A stretch of 64,000 nt of DNA from Alligator mississippiensis (lineage: Eukaryota > Chordata > Crocodylia > Alligatoridae). Position 1 is the stretch's first letter, and each line of letters opens with the position of its first letter. Below, piece by piece: positions 26,201 to 35,161 of this stretch. The notes below the pieces were generated by a model. The model was not told where the DNA came from. It made no database searches and saw only the letters and a program-made list of their open reading frames with translations. Made by a program: the position numbers and the translations under genes. Where the stretch lies: assembly GCF_030867095.1 (NCBI RefSeq), contig NC_081826.1, positions 251,018,251 to 251,082,250 on the forward strand, read 5' to 3'.

Positions 26201-28882
26201 AAAGCCGAGTCCAAGTTTCTTACAAAGAAATGCTGCAAAAGCCTAAAAACTTGCATTAAACTTCTTCCCATCAACATCTGAATTATGCCCAAGTCAGAAC
26301 GATCTTATCGTAAGTTGTTTTAAATACACCATATAAGAGCATAAGTATTTTGATGCAAACTGTTTCTCTATAACTTACTTTTCCACAAGCACGACAGTGG
26401 TGTCTTCTTTTTGTAAATGTGAACTTGACTTGGCAGTTCATGCAGTTTGGTGCCTCTGAATCAGGAACCCATGATGGCTGTTTCTGTCCCAAAACTACAG
26501 CTTCTACACCTGCAGGTATTTGATTTTCTCCAGCTTCCAAACTATTTTCTATGTCAGAATGATTACATTTGGAACTTATGTCAGGACTAACTTTGGTGTC
26601 TGAGAAAGGAGCCTTTGGGAATACAGAATTCACATCTGGAGGTTCACTCTCAGGTATATTTGCCTTGCTTGCATCTCTCTGATCTACAGTTTTCTGAGGA
26701 AGACTGGGCAACTGCTTAGGTCTAGCACCTCCAATAGGTACGTTAGGGACTGGTACTTCACTATTAGTCTGAGTTATTTCTTGCTGAATAACGGATGTAT
26801 TTTGCTCTGTTGGACACTCAAATTTATAGTCAACATCAGCTATTCTGCAAGTACTGCTAATACTGGGAACCTCCCTAATCTCCTTCAGTTTTATTTTTGT
26901 TTCTGTATCATTGCCCTTTTTAAAGTCTGGACTGTTCGTATGTATTAAGTTAATTTGAATTGCATCAGATTCCAGCAGATCACCAATATTTTCTTCTAAT
27001 GGTTTTGCAATATTGGGCTGAAGACACTGTTCATTTAAGAAGGCATCAAGCTCAGCATCACTTATTAATGTATCATTTTTTAAAAAGTCTTCCTCAATAG
27101 CTATATCATTTAAAACTAGATTAGCAATACTTTCAACACAACCATCAACTTGCTGAATATCAGTGCAAAATTCAGGTTTAGATTCTGTAATGGGAAAAAC
27201 AGAAGCAGTAGCTTTGACTGGTAGAGCATTATCTTTGTTAATCATACTGGTAGTATCCCCCTTCTCTTCAGGTGTAAATCCATTTTTTTCTAAACAACTT
27301 TGGTTTAAATATTCTTCCTGTTCAGAAGATTCAGTCTTTTCATAGCGTTCCTTATTATGGAGGCCACTACTAGATCTTCCTGCATGCAGAGTCACAGTAT
27401 CCCTGACAACATCAACTCTTTCATCTTGAAATATAGGGCCATTTGTGTCTTCTTGTACAACTAATGAACCACATATAGAAACAGCAAGTGGAAAACATGA
27501 CAATGAGGTTTGGACTTCTTCAGCTAATGCATGTGAAGCTGAAACACTGTTTAATAGTTCATTGGTTTTAAGTTTTGGCCTGCCTAAATTCTCTTCTGCA
27601 CGTTTTATACTATCTGATACAACTTTGTCCTCTATTTTAAATGAAGAGTCTGCTAAAACACTTTTTCTAGACAACTCTATACTACTTTTGTGCAACTCAG
27701 AATTCTTTGGTAGATCAGAAGACACAGACTCCACATTACCTTCATCTTCTGAATCTATATTTTCATCAACACATCCTCCTTGCACCTCTTGACTTATTAC
27801 ACAGCATGCATTTTTATCTAGTAATTCACGAGGCAAATTTTCGTTTGTTGTATTGTCTTTGGAACTGAGCACATTCAGGGTCTGTGACGTTATGAGGAGA
27901 GATGCAGCAGTAAGGCCCGTTATTTGTTCCAGTTCATCAAAAGCTTGATCAGACTTTAAAATGTGTGTCCTAGTTTGATCACCACATGAATCCAAGTGCT
28001 TCACTTTGGCTACATTTGTTTTTAAAGCTAATTGGCTCAATTCTTTTGTTGCAAGATGCCCTACATCTTGTACTAGCAAGTCCCCACTCCTCTGCTGCAC
28101 TGTGCTTGAAACATCACTGTAGTCTATTGATGAAATATGAATAGCGGCTGGTAAATCAAAGCCAATCAGAGAGTCCTTGGTATATTGGAAGCCCTCTGAT
28201 TGCGACTTCTGAATATCATCCTGGCTGCTTGCTGCACAGATAACATTACCTGTGTCATTAATGAGATCGCACACAGGTATACTACCTCTTCCCAGGCTTG
28301 AAGGCTGAATTTCATCTGAGGCACCACTATCCACAGTAGACAGAAGATCAAGCCCGGTGACATTCTTTTCATTTGGTGAGGAGAAATGTGGTTGTTCAAA
28401 GTTTGCTTCATTTGTTGCCACCTGACTAGTAAAAAAGATTTCTTCCGATATAGTATAACTACTATCATGTTCTTGCACTTTTGGTGTTAAGGATACAGGT
28501 TTTAAGTAATCTGATCCTGAAGAGAGCAAGTGGTGCTTTGAGTTGCACTGATCTGGAGCTGTCCTGAAGCAATCATTTTCATCTATTAAAAAAGAAAAAA
28601 GAAAACAAAAAAGCAAAGTTCATAACACCTGATCCGCTTTCCCACCTCAAGAAACCCTGAAAATGCATTAACACAATCCCCCACCTCCAAAAACAAAAAA
28701 ACCCATAACTAAAAGCACAGACCAAGTTAACAGTAATCCTGTATGAAAAAAGGAAGAGAGAGCAAACTAACCTGCATTCTCCTCAAATTCATCAAGTAGC
28801 TTGTCCAAGTCACAAACAGCTGCTTTAAAGTAATTGTCCATTCTAGTTACAGGTCTAGAGAGAGACTTTATCCCTCAAGTAC
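2070..28882 (-). CDS. ZFYVE16: ZFYVE16 (endofin), nine coding exons; 3' end beyond left edge
   Basis: Spliced gene whose exons read right to left: 28882-28772 (ATG at 28841), 28582-26379, 23258-23162, 21706-21560, 19396-19245, 7782-7395, 4126-4004, 3197-3042, 2294-2070. Every intron has GT..AG ends and reading phase is kept at all eight junctions, giving about 1,187 codons. Endofin is an early-endosome protein that binds PI3P through a FYVE finger and, from family knowledge, scaffolds Smad1/BMP signalling, binds PP1 and recruits TOM1. Visible here are an acidic N-terminus, a long low-complexity region, the FYVE finger at about residues 728-785 (WVPD, RRHHCR, RVC motifs, eight Cys), an RVWF PP1-type motif in the exon after it, and the SARA-family C-terminal domain. 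The human protein is about 1,539 residues, so about 350 residues lie outside. ZFYVE9 (SARA) is the paralogue, but the N-terminal segments fit endofin better. Confidence 0.95.
2295..3041. other. ZFYVE16 intron, AT-rich, nothing recognised
   Basis: Between two coding exons. The inverted words GAATAGCATGAAAGCACATG/GCTATCC near 2702 are too short to call. Confidence 0.4.
3042..3197 (-). CDS. ZFYVE16: ZFYVE16 exon, C-terminal domain
   Basis: The 156-base exon (phase 1 to phase 1) was found by reading the minus strand directly, because its open frame lacks an ATG. It encodes [20 protein letters not shown] and then [15 protein letters not shown], matching endofin. The acceptor is TTTAAG at 3199-3198 and the donor GTAGGG at 3041. 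Confidence 0.94.
3198..4003. other. ZFYVE16 intron, nothing recognised
   Basis: AT-rich intron of about 0.8 kb between exons 3042-3197 and 4004-4126. The 98-codon plus-strand open frame at 3295 resembles nothing I recognise. Confidence 0.4.
4004..4126 (-). CDS. ZFYVE16: ZFYVE16 exon, C-terminal domain
   Basis: The 123-base exon (phase 1 to phase 1) encodes [20 protein letters not shown] and [17 protein letters not shown], strongly similar to endofin's C-terminal domain. The donor is GTAAGT at 4003; the acceptor is TTTAG at 4128-4127. Confidence 0.93.
4370..7268. mobile_element. TIR element of the CTGTATTTAC family, with nested hAT
   Basis: The left end CTGTATTTAATCAAATCTAA and the inverse of the right end (CTGTGTTTAACCAAATCAAA) match as terminal inverted repeats. 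Related ends occur at 29,553-31,128 and 41,053-41,778. Inside the right end, 7165-7225 holds an inverted TCTAGACAT..ATGTCTAGA pair like the one near 41,110. The element fills most of a ZFYVE16 intron (4127-7394). It carries a hAT-like insertion at 4555-6127. Confidence 0.6.
4555..6127. mobile_element. hAT-like non-autonomous transposon with perfect 8-bp TSD
   Basis: Ends CACTGGTTTCCAACC and (inverse of the right end) CGGTGGCCTCCAACC are inverted repeats. They are flanked by identical 8-mers TTTTAGAT at 4547-4554 and 6128-6135. hAT elements make 8-bp duplications. The 1,573-base interior is GC-rich, has no transposase, and contains the CAGGTAAGTCTG word twice (about 4644 and 4729) plus the CACATG-centred palindromes at about 4939 and 5644. 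Confidence 0.75.
7395..7782 (-). CDS. ZFYVE16: ZFYVE16 exon, acidic linker into C-terminal domain
   Basis: The 388-base exon (phase 0 to phase 1) is preceded by a long T tract and AG at 7784-7783. The first two thirds encode a poorly conserved acidic linker. The last part reads [19 protein letters not shown] and DDGFPPLLL, the recognisable entry to the SARA-family C-terminal domain. The donor GTAAAA is at 7394. Confidence 0.92.
7783..8660. other. ZFYVE16 intron, AT-rich
   Basis: T- and A-rich sequence without recognisable repeats, followed by the first CR1 copy. Confidence 0.35.
8675..10549 (+). mobile_element. CR1 LINE fragment (ORF2 endonuclease end to 3' tail)
   Basis: Begins in the end of the ORF2 endonuclease, then RT pieces ([12 protein letters not shown] at about 9537-9572; [14 protein letters not shown] at about 9733-9774; [10 protein letters not shown]) interrupted by a stop (TAG at 9710). 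After a deletion of the RT FADD region it resumes at the ORF2 C-terminus and ends with a CR1 tail (CCCTTCCAACCCTAATTTTC). 5' truncated and dead. Confidence 0.85.
10919..14218 (+). mobile_element. CR1 LINE, near-complete but decayed (ORF1 end + ORF2)
   Basis: Starts in the ORF1 esterase-like region (VGMNDTA), passes the ORF1/ORF2 junction at about 11,240-11,400, then shows the ORF2 endonuclease ([18 protein letters not shown]) and RT ([17 protein letters not shown]) and the C-terminal domain to the tail AACCCTAGCATCTATGAAT. Several stops and frameshifts. The poly-G run at 13,865-13,877 lies within the copy. Confidence 0.88.
14225..15405 (-). mobile_element. older CR1 fragment, antisense
   Basis: The reversed CR1 order is readable in diverged form. 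The tail is at the left (CTAGAAGGAATCTC), then ATTCTACAATCTCCCTAGG, then the RT region inverse (GACAAATCCACACTGGCTGT and CAGTATCTTTCCAGG at the right). It is much more diverged than its plus-strand neighbours and lies wedged between two of them. Confidence 0.75.
15480..18253 (+). mobile_element. CR1 LINE with internal deletion in RT
   Basis: 15512-15706 encodes the ORF1 C-terminus ([20 protein letters not shown]). ORF2 begins near 15,860 ([16 protein letters not shown]), with endonuclease and then RT. At about 17,150-17,190 the frame jumps from pre-RT linker straight to the RT thumb side ([16 protein letters not shown]), so the RT fingers are missing. TDDTKLWGK at about 17,365 replaces the usual FADD. 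The tail ends GTCTATGAAATCTATGAAA. Confidence 0.87.
18254..19244. other. ZFYVE16 intron, nothing recognised
   Basis: AT-rich intronic sequence between the CR1 cluster and the exon at 19,245. Confidence 0.35.
19245..19396 (-). CDS. ZFYVE16: ZFYVE16 exon with RVWF PP1-type motif
   Basis: The 152-base exon (phase 1 to phase 0) encodes [20 protein letters not shown], then ADTTKLSSG. This block is near-invariant in SARA and endofin. RVWF fits the RVxF docking motif for protein phosphatase 1, which is established for this family. The donor reads GTATGG, a weaker but legal site. The following intron is about 11.5 kb and holds most of the CR1 cluster in this window. Confidence 0.93.
19757..19772. 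repeat. (GTCT)n microsatellite
   Basis: Short run of about four GTCT units in the intron. Confidence 0.7.
20034..20647. mobile_element. foldback element with TTAACCTCATAAAT ends
   Basis: Left AGTAACCTCATAAATCCAG and the inverse of the right end (CAGTTTAACCTCATAAATTT) are inverted repeats. The next inner blocks are also inverted (GCTGCAGCAGGGAGCAAA at about 20,123 versus TTTGCTCCCTGCTGCAGC at about 20,468). The right end is followed by TA, suggesting Tc1/mariner-type insertion. The interior carries GGGGGACACGTGCCCC at about 20,237, linking it to the GC-rich cassette family. Confidence 0.6.
20980..21127. mobile_element. hAT-like MITE with TSD
   Basis: A 148-base element with ends TAGTGATTCTCAACC and GGTTGAGAACCACTA. 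It is flanked by TGCTAGAC (20,972-20,979) and TGCTAGAG (21,128-21,135), matching at 7 of 8 positions. No coding capacity. Confidence 0.8.
21560..21706 (-). CDS. ZFYVE16: ZFYVE16 exon, linker after FYVE
   Basis: The 147-base exon (phase 1 to phase 1) starts [18 protein letters not shown], a hallmark of endofin directly after the FYVE finger. The rest is Ser/Pro/Gln-rich linker corresponding to the region around the Smad-binding segment in SARA/endofin proteins. The acceptor follows a pyrimidine tract at 21709-21707; the donor GTAAGT is at 21559. Confidence 0.93.
21707..22340. other. ZFYVE16 intron, nothing recognised
   Basis: AT-rich DNA between exon 21,706 and the next TIR element. Confidence 0.35.
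22346..23005. mobile_element. TIR element with GTGTAGAYRAAACAGGGGC-type ends
   Basis: The left CATGTGTAGACAAAACAAGG and the inverse of the right end (TATGTGTAGATGAAACAGG) are matching inverted ends. Inside is a perfect 16-base hairpin (22,511-22,526 with 22,542-22,557, arm GCAGCAAACTAAAACT) with a 15-base loop. GC-rich interior, no transposase, no TSD recognised. Confidence 0.55.
23162..23258 (-). CDS. ZFYVE16: ZFYVE16 exon, C-terminal half of FYVE finger
   Basis: The 97-base exon (phase 0 in, phase 1 out) encodes [20 protein letters not shown] and then RVC..CY. It supplies the remaining Cys ligands (about C761, C764, C781, C784) and the RVC motif that completes the PI3P pocket. The acceptor AG is at 23260-23259 and the donor GTAAAA at 23161. 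No key FYVE residue is missing. Confidence 0.95.
23775..24045. mobile_element. palindromic MITE, copy 2
   Basis: Mirror blocks CATTTCAAAATAGTGGCAG and CTGCCGCCATTTTGAAGCG around about 23,870, plus the shared words ATGCTAAATGCAG and AGCATTCTAATCAGCACGTG. Same family as 680-1,005. Confidence 0.6.
24046..25460. other. ZFYVE16 intron, nothing recognised
   Basis: Intronic DNA. A 103-codon plus frame at 24,065 overlaps a 114-codon minus frame and neither shows a recognisable product. Confidence 0.35.
25465..25668 (+). mobile_element. CR1 3'-end fragment
   Basis: The last part of ORF2 (AATCTAGATATCAGGAAAAA through the KVWN-like segment AAAATTTGGAATGGG) to the tail GATCTGTTGAGGTCCCTTCC. Strongly 5'-truncated, as is usual for CR1. 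Confidence 0.88.
26379..28582 (-). CDS. ZFYVE16: ZFYVE16 large exon, low-complexity region and N-terminal half of FYVE finger
   Basis: This 2,204-base exon encodes residues 24-758. It is mostly disordered, Ser/Glu/Asp-rich sequence with islands conserved in endofin (for example [30 protein letters not shown]). It ends with [13 protein letters not shown] and [10 protein letters not shown], the first half of the FYVE zinc finger with four of the eight Cys ligands (about C737, C740, C753, C756) and the PI3P-binding WxxD and RRHHCR motifs. The acceptor is at 28584-28583 and the donor GTAAGT starts at 26378. One very large exon here is typical of ZFYVE9/ZFYVE16 genes. Confidence 0.96.
28772..28882 (-). 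CDS. ZFYVE16: ZFYVE16 exon with initiator ATG
   Basis: The acceptor lies after a T-rich tract (AG at 28884-28883). There are about 41 bases of 5'UTR, ATG at 28841-28839, then 23 codons plus one base to the donor GT at 28771-28770. The peptide begins [19 protein letters not shown], which matches the known endofin N-terminus closely. This fixes the start: the longer open frame running into the next exon from 28616 is intron read-through. Phase 1 donor. Confidence 0.93.
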
Positions 28883-29552
28883 CTAAAAAATAGAACATTT
28901 CACTTATCTGAAGAAGGACTGATTCACATACTGTTATTGAAACACCATAAAATACTTTTGGGAACATGAAAATGTACCTTTTACAATAAAAGCCTCACTA
29001 TTTTTGAGTAACTTCTCTCCCCACATGCCTGACCACAGAGATCAAAAACACTGCAATGTGCATCATCCTTTATACACAGCATGCTCTCATAAGAGCCTTC
29101 CCAGACAGAGAGAACACAGAATGGGGGACGACTTAAGCACCCTTGCCAAACCCAAATGCATTCTAGATCAGAAGGGCTTACCAGGTCATCAAGTCTGATC
29201 ACCCACAAGCCATTAAAAATTCACCTTCATGAATTTCAATAAATTGGGTTAAACTAATATAGTTCAGTTTTCAAGAAACTGAATTATTCATGTTCCCGGG
29301 ACAGATATGAGAAACTGGTATGCCGTCAGGACCCGATACCACTGCACATTATTTTGTATTTAACTACATTACAATGCACTGAACTGAATTGTGAACATTT
29401 AACCATGTGATTTAAAACAATGTACCAGTAACCTGCCCTTGTTATGTATTAGTACCATAATACTTGTTTTGCTTGCAGTTTGCAGCCAACATTTTAGTTA
29501 AAAATGAAAGCTTGTACTAGGAGTAAAGAAAACAATTAAATGAAACTGCTGC
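28883..29552. other. ZFYVE16 first intron, nothing recognised
   Basis: Intronic DNA upstream of the ATG exon. Confidence 0.35.
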
Positions 29553-31128
29553 TGTATTTACCTGAATCCTTTGAATGACTTTGAAGGACTTAAAATCCTT
29601 AAATGACTTTGACTTTAAAGCAACCCCCCCAGTAATTAGATTTTATATGGAAATTCATGAATTTGCCATCTTAAATTTATCAACCTGCTTCTGTGGCAGG
29701 GAAAGCAATCAATGGCTTGGGCGAGGGGCCAGACCCCACTCCTTGCTCTCCTCCTGCCAGCTCCCCCTATTGCCTGCCCCCATGCCGCTCTGTGCCTGTG
29801 TCCGTCTCCTCCCTTTTCACAGCCTGACTCCCAAACCCCCTGCCCATCCTTGCCCACCCAATTTTATCTTCCTTTGGGGCAGTCAGCAGCAGCGTAGCCC
29901 AGCCCACTCAGGAAGAAGAGGCAGTAGTTCCTGACTGGGCCAGGTCAGGGCCAGAGCACAAGGTAAGAGGGGAGGGGGTAGCTGGGGGAAGGGGAGCAGG
30001 TGCCGCATAAGGGGAAAAGGCTAAAAGTTCACCTTATGGTCTCCCCCACACGCCACCTGGCTGCACGCTCCCTCCCTCCACTGCCAAACAAGTCGTTCGG
30101 CCCAGGGCAGCTGACAGCTCAGCCCTGGCTTTGGCCCCAAGCCCAGGCCAAAGTCCGAGCTGAGTCAGAGCCTGCCCCAAGCCAGTACTTGAACCCAAGA
30201 TGAGGCTCTCCCTCCCCCTAAATGATGATTGGGGGGGGAAGGCATAGGTGGAGGGAAACAAAATTATTGTGGGGGGGGGGGCCTGACTGCGTGTGCACAT
30301 GCATGCATTCTGCTGCCCCCCACCCCCCGAGGTAAGTCTGTGGGGGAAGGGATGAGGGGAGGGGGCAGATTGAGGTCCCTGCAATGAGGAAGGGAGCAGG
30401 GCACAGGCAGAGGCAGGGTTTGGGGTGAATGGGGCCCCAGTCAGGCGGGGTGGTGGGACAATTGGAGCCTGGGAAGCTCATCCAGGGAGGGAGTGCTCCC
30501 GCCACTGTGCACACCCTGGCAGAGGCCCAGGGGGCAAGTGTCTGTCCAATCTGTGTGTGGGTCAGAGGCAGTGGCACAACACCACGTGCATCCCACTGCC
30601 AGGCAGCAGGGGGCATGGCACAGCCCAGCAGCAGCAGGCACATCAAATCGCCCCGCTCCCAGGGCAGCTCCAGCAGGTGCAAGCTGCATGTGCCCCCTCA
30701 GTTCCTGTTGGGATGTACACACTGCACAGCAGCACGAGCCCCTGCCGGTCCCGGACAAGCTGCCTGGGCTCTGATTATCCCAGCACCTGGCTCAGACAGA
30801 GCCCTATTCCCCCTAGCACCTGCCTATGCCCAACTCCCTCCCTCACTGCTGGGGCCTCAAATCTGCTCCCACCCCCAAGCCCCTTCCCCTTCACAAAACA
30901 GACAGACTGATACTTGCCTGCTATGCTGGGCAGCCAATCATCCACATGCCAGGCTGTGATCCTGGCTGCATGCATGCCCCATCCCACCCCTGCTGCAGCT
31001 GCCCGGAGCCCACAGCCAGGCTGTCTTATGGCCCTGCCTGCTGTCCCGCATTTGGAGGTGCTGAGCCTCATTAGCCCCAACCTTATGCCACCTGAGGGGA
31101 CCTTCATTTTGGATCCAAGTAAATAGGA
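29553..31128. mobile_element. TIR element of the CTGTATTTAC family carrying the GC-rich cassette
   Basis: Left end CTGTATTTACCTGAATCC and inverse of the right end (CTATTTACTTGGATCCAAAA). The interior holds GAGGTAAGTCTGTGGGGG at about 30,330 and its approximate inverse near 30,905-30,922. Long overlapping open frames on both strands are by-products of GC-richness. Confidence 0.55.
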
Positions 31129-31394
31129 TACTACAATTTATAGGGTAGTGCTATACCTTCTGCAAAAGTGGGTGCACAAGAATTAAAATTCACAAACCTA
31201 ATTAGGTTCAAGATGGCTGAGAAACATTTTGAGTAGACTAGCATCTCTTTTATATCCCTATACCCTGAGCCATGGATTAGCCACTGCAACTGTTCCCAAG
31301 GGACTTTTTTGTGGGCTGTGTATAACTGATCATCAACTATATCCTCTCTTCATCCACAAAAAGGTACAGCAAACAGGAGTAATGAAGAATTTAA

Positions 31395-32415
31395 ACAGGA
31401 CATCTTGGTGTCCTGTGACCAGTGGGGTCCCCCAAGGCTCTGTCCTTGGACCCATACTGTTCAACATCTTCATTAATGATATGGACACTGGAGTCAAAAG
31501 TGGACTGGCCAAGTTCGCTGATGACACCAAACTTTGGGGAAAAGCATCCACACCAGAAGACAGGCAGGTGATCCAGGCTGACCTGGACAGGCTCAGCAAG
31601 TGGGCAGACGAGAATCTGATGGTGTTCAACGCCGATAAATGCAAGGTTCTCCACCTTGGGAAGAAAAACCCTCAGCATCCTTATAGGCTCGGCAGTGCTA
31701 TGTTGGCTAGCACTATGGAAGAAAGAGACTTGGGGGTCATCATTGACCACAAGATGAACATGAGCCTGCAGTGCGATGCTGCGGCTAGTAAAGCGACCAA
31801 AACGCTGGCTTGCATCCATAGATGCTTCTCAAGCAAATCCCGGGATGTCATTCTCCCCTTGTACTCGGCCTTAGTGAGGCCGCAGCTGGAGTACTGCGTC
31901 CAGTTTTGGGCTCCACAATTCAAAAAGGATGTGGAGAAGCTTGAGAGAGTCCAGAGAAGAGCCACGCGCATGATCAGAGGTCAGGGAAGCAGACCCTACG
32001 ATGACAGGCTGAGAGCCCTGGGGCTCTTTAGCCTAGAAAAGCGCAGGCTCAGGGGTGATCTGATGGCCACCTATAAGTTTATCAGGGGTGACCACCAGTA
32101 TCTGGGGGGAACGTTTGTTCACCAGAGCGCCCCAAGGGATGACGACTAGGTCGAATGGTCATAAACTACTACAAGACCGTTTCAGGCTGGACATAAGGAA
32201 GAATTCTTTTACTGTCCGAGCCCCCAAGGTCTGGAACAGCCTGCCGCCGGAGGTGGTTCAAGCACCTACATTGAACACCTTCAAGAGCAAACTGGATGCT
32301 CATCTTGCTGGGGTCCTATGAACCCAGCTGACTTCCTGCCCTTTGGGCAGGGGGCTGGACTCGATGATCTTCCGAGGTCCCTTCCAGCCCTAATGTCTAT
32401 GAAATCTATGAAATA
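31395..32415 (+). mobile_element. CR1 3' half with open RT frame
   Basis: Enters at the RT motif [16 protein letters not shown] and runs through [10 protein letters not shown], then the C-terminal domain, frameshifting near 32,140 before the terminal KVWNSLPPEVV part. The tail ends GTCTATGAAATCTATGAAAT. The open frame (31,229-32,149) starts in flanking DNA. Closest relative in the window is the copy at 15,480-18,253. Confidence 0.9.
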
Positions 32416-32785
32416 AATATAGTGCATACAATCTTACACACTTCTTTATGTAAGAGGTAACTAGAACAGAAAGAATACAAAATAAGTTAGAAGCACTGAG
32501 GGGAGAAAAAAAAAAAAATAGGTTACCGATACTATGAATACATGGTTTTAGATTACATATTGTGCCTTTCTGTATTTCAAAGTAAATCTTCCATAGTTAC
32601 CATTTCATTTTTCTTTTTTATAGTAAAAGATCTTCATTAAGCCACTGTGTAAAATAAAAATCTTTGGAAATATTATTAAAAAGAGAAAAAAAAACTGTAG
32701 AACAACCACTATTACAGAAGTCACTACTGAATGTTAGAACTTTGCATCAAAGAACTGAAATACCTGTACACTTTTAGTGTTGGTA
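32416..32785. other. AT-rich intron, nothing recognised
   Basis: Between a CR1 tail and a hAT-like element; contains A-runs. Confidence 0.35.
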
Positions 32786-32792
32786 TTCAGAT

Positions 32793-33639
32793 TAGGTTTA
32801 CCATATTTCCGGTTCCAAAAAAGAAGACACCTGTTGGGGCAACACCTCACAGCCAACCCACAACCCCCTGGCCCTGCCAGTGCTCCTCATTCATAACCTG
32901 CAGCCCCCTGGCCCTGCTGGTGCCCCTCACTCCCAAACCATAGCCCCCTGGCACTGCCAGTACCCTGCACTCCTTCCCCCTGCCCCTTCAGTGCTTCTCA
33001 CCCCCAAAACACAGCCCCCTCCCCCACAGCCCTGCCAGAGGGGGCCCCCAGCTGCCCCCATCCCAACTGGGCCTGAGCGCCTGGCACAGACTGGAGGGAA
33101 GAGGAGAGGATGCCTAGGCTGAGGCTCCAGTGCTGTGCCAAGTGGCCTGGCCATGCCCCTCACCCCTGGGCAGCAGCCCCTGGCCACCTTGCCCCTGCAA
33201 GCACAGGCACCAGGCCCTGAGGCTGCCAGCCTGGCTATGGAGCTCCCTGCTGCCCTCAAAGGCCCACCCCCCAAACCTCTTCTCCCACTGGAAGGGCAGG
33301 TGCCTCCCATCTGCCCTGCTGCTGCCCGGACAACTTCCCACAGTACCAACAAGCACCCGCCCTCCTCATACACCCACCAATCCACCACCAGGACAGTTCC
33401 CAAGTCCTGGTCTTCCAACCCCTGCTCCCCAGATTTACCTGCCTGGCTGCATGCTGGCCACATGCCTGTGCATGTACATGGTGCTCCCTGCCTCCAATCA
33501 CCCTCTCCCCCTGCTCCCACCACCAAAGCAGGGCAAAATCCCAGACATTTGTTCAGATTTCAAAAAACTACCCAGATGGAGATCAGAGGACCCAAAAAGA
33601 GGACAGATCTGGGAAAAGCCAGACATATGGAAACCCTAC
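32793..33639. mobile_element. hAT-like non-autonomous element with TTCAGAT duplication
   Basis: Left end TAGGTTTACCATATTTCCGG; inverse of the right end GTAGGGTTTCCATATGTCTG. Flanks are TTCAGAT at 32,786-32,792 and again at 33,640-33,646. The GC-rich interior of about 0.85 kb has no transposase; long frames on both strands look like composition artefacts. Confidence 0.7.
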
Positions 33640-33649
33640 TTCAGATACT

Positions 33650-34280
33650 TCCACTCCCTTTTAAGGGATAAACCCTCATAGTCCAGGGCAGGGCTCTCCA
33701 GCTGGCAGCCCACAGGCTACATCCAGCTTACAAGCAGTTAAAATGAAGCCCTCGGTCTCCTGCCTGGCTGCTGCTCTCATCCCATTGCTCCTGCTGCTGT
33801 CACTGGAAGGACAACCTTGTAAAAGAGCTGCTTGTGTACTGCAATGAACTACTCAAACATCTTTGCAAGCCAATAATATATACAAATGCTCCAAGTTTAG
33901 ACGTGTGCCACCTCAAGTTGCAAATTCCTGGTGTTTTATATTAAAACCACTAGATTTAGCTTTTTACCCTAAACATAAGAAGAAAATCAGATTGCCAGAA
34001 GCAACTGTTTTATATTTTTAGAGCTTAAATTTGGGTTTCATTTTCAAATGAAAGCACCTGAGGAAAAAACACATTTCTTACTAATTTGGCTGGCTGGGCT
34101 GAGCTGTTCAAGACAAAACAGAAAGAGAAGCAAACTGAAAAAAGAAGGAAGGCGGCTCTACATTAACCACTGCTTAACTCCTGAAGAACATTTTAAAAGA
34201 AGCAAGGACTGGACCAACTACAAGACTGCAGTACATTTAGACAAGTACGAGACCGGTGTAAGACCTAAAGAACTGCACTG
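33650..34280. other. intron, nothing firm
   Basis: Near 33,688 the words GGGCTCTCCAGCTGGCAGCC look like an end of another old DNA transposon, but no partner end was found. Confidence 0.3.
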
Positions 34281-34284
34281 CATT

Positions 34285-34400
34285 TGAAAACTTGTATAAG
34301 TCTATCCCAACCATGCAGTTGGTCCAATAAGAGATCACCCACACAAATCCTCACCTCACATATTTCCTGCATCATCACAGCTATAACGTCACTCCAACAC
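34285..34400 (+). mobile_element. Penelope-like 3' tail fragment
   Basis: GTTGGTCCAATAAGAGATCA at about 34,319 aligns with GTTGGTCTAATAAAAGATAT in the pseudo-LTRs at 48.4 and 51.4 kb. The segment is diverged and short. Confidence 0.45.
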
Positions 34401-34734
34401 TACCAAAATATTTTAAGGTTTAGAAACGTTACTGATTAAAAGAGGACAGAGTAATGAAAGAGACTGGGGAAAAAATTATCTTCATCCTATTAAAACTTCC
34501 ATGAACCTCACCCTATAGCTTTTTAGCTAACAGAGAGGATTTCATGGAGTGTAAGCTCTTGGCAGCAGCGACTGTACTTAAGCAACAGGCACAAGGCTCT
34601 GTTGCTTAGTAGGACTTCTGGCAGTGCCACAACAAAAGCAAACACCTATCCTCAACTAGTTGTAGAAGACTGCTGAAAACAATGCGACACCTCCCTCAGA
34701 GAAAGACACAGACTAGAACCACCTGGCACCTACA

Positions 34735-35060
34735 CACGTTTTTTCTGGGGTAGGGAGAGGCATTTTAATTAGAGCAGCTCTTGGGAGCCACTTTAATTAA
34801 GACGCCCGCATTGGCTCGTGTATTCAGTGTCCCATATTTCAGAGAGGCAGCGGGGGTGCTTTAACTAAAACTTGAGCTTCAGCTAAAACACCCCCACTGC
34901 CATTTTGAAATGCAGAGATGCTGAATACAGGAGACACTGCCACATGCTGGAGCATTCCAACTGGACTGATGGATTCAACAGCTATTAAAGCGCCAATAAA
35001 ACCTGCTGAAGTGCACGATCTATGCAGATATTGGGCAAGCCATGTAAAACTGATGAGGTT
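34735..35060. mobile_element. palindromic MITE, copy 3
   Basis: Mirror blocks CATATTTCAGAGAGGCAGCG and CTGCCATTTTGAAATGCAG around an imperfect palindrome AACTAAAACTTGAGCTTCAG. Shares GCTGAATACA and CACATGCTGGAGCATTCCAA-like words with copies 1 and 2. Confidence 0.62.
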
Positions 35061-35161
35061 CCTCTTCTGACCATGCACTGCAAGCTAAAAGTAAAGCATT
35101 GCTTTTTTTTTTTCTTCCACATCTGTCAGTAGCCTTAGATTGCTCCTTTTTAATCAGAATG

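Noticed and set aside
27445..27792. 115-codon plus frame opposite ZFYVE16
   Set aside because: Antisense shadow of the large ZFYVE16 exon.
28583..28616. Upstream Met at 28,616 as ZFYVE16 start
   Set aside because: It lies in the intron before the acceptor at 28,584-28,583; the real ATG is in the exon at 28,841.
29575..31126. Long frames on both strands at 29.6-31.1 kb
   Set aside because: Same GC-rich cassette composition; mutual overlap on both strands and no protein-like pattern.
32927..33681. Frames of 178-199 codons on opposite strands
   Set aside because: They lie within a non-autonomous hAT-like element and look compositional.
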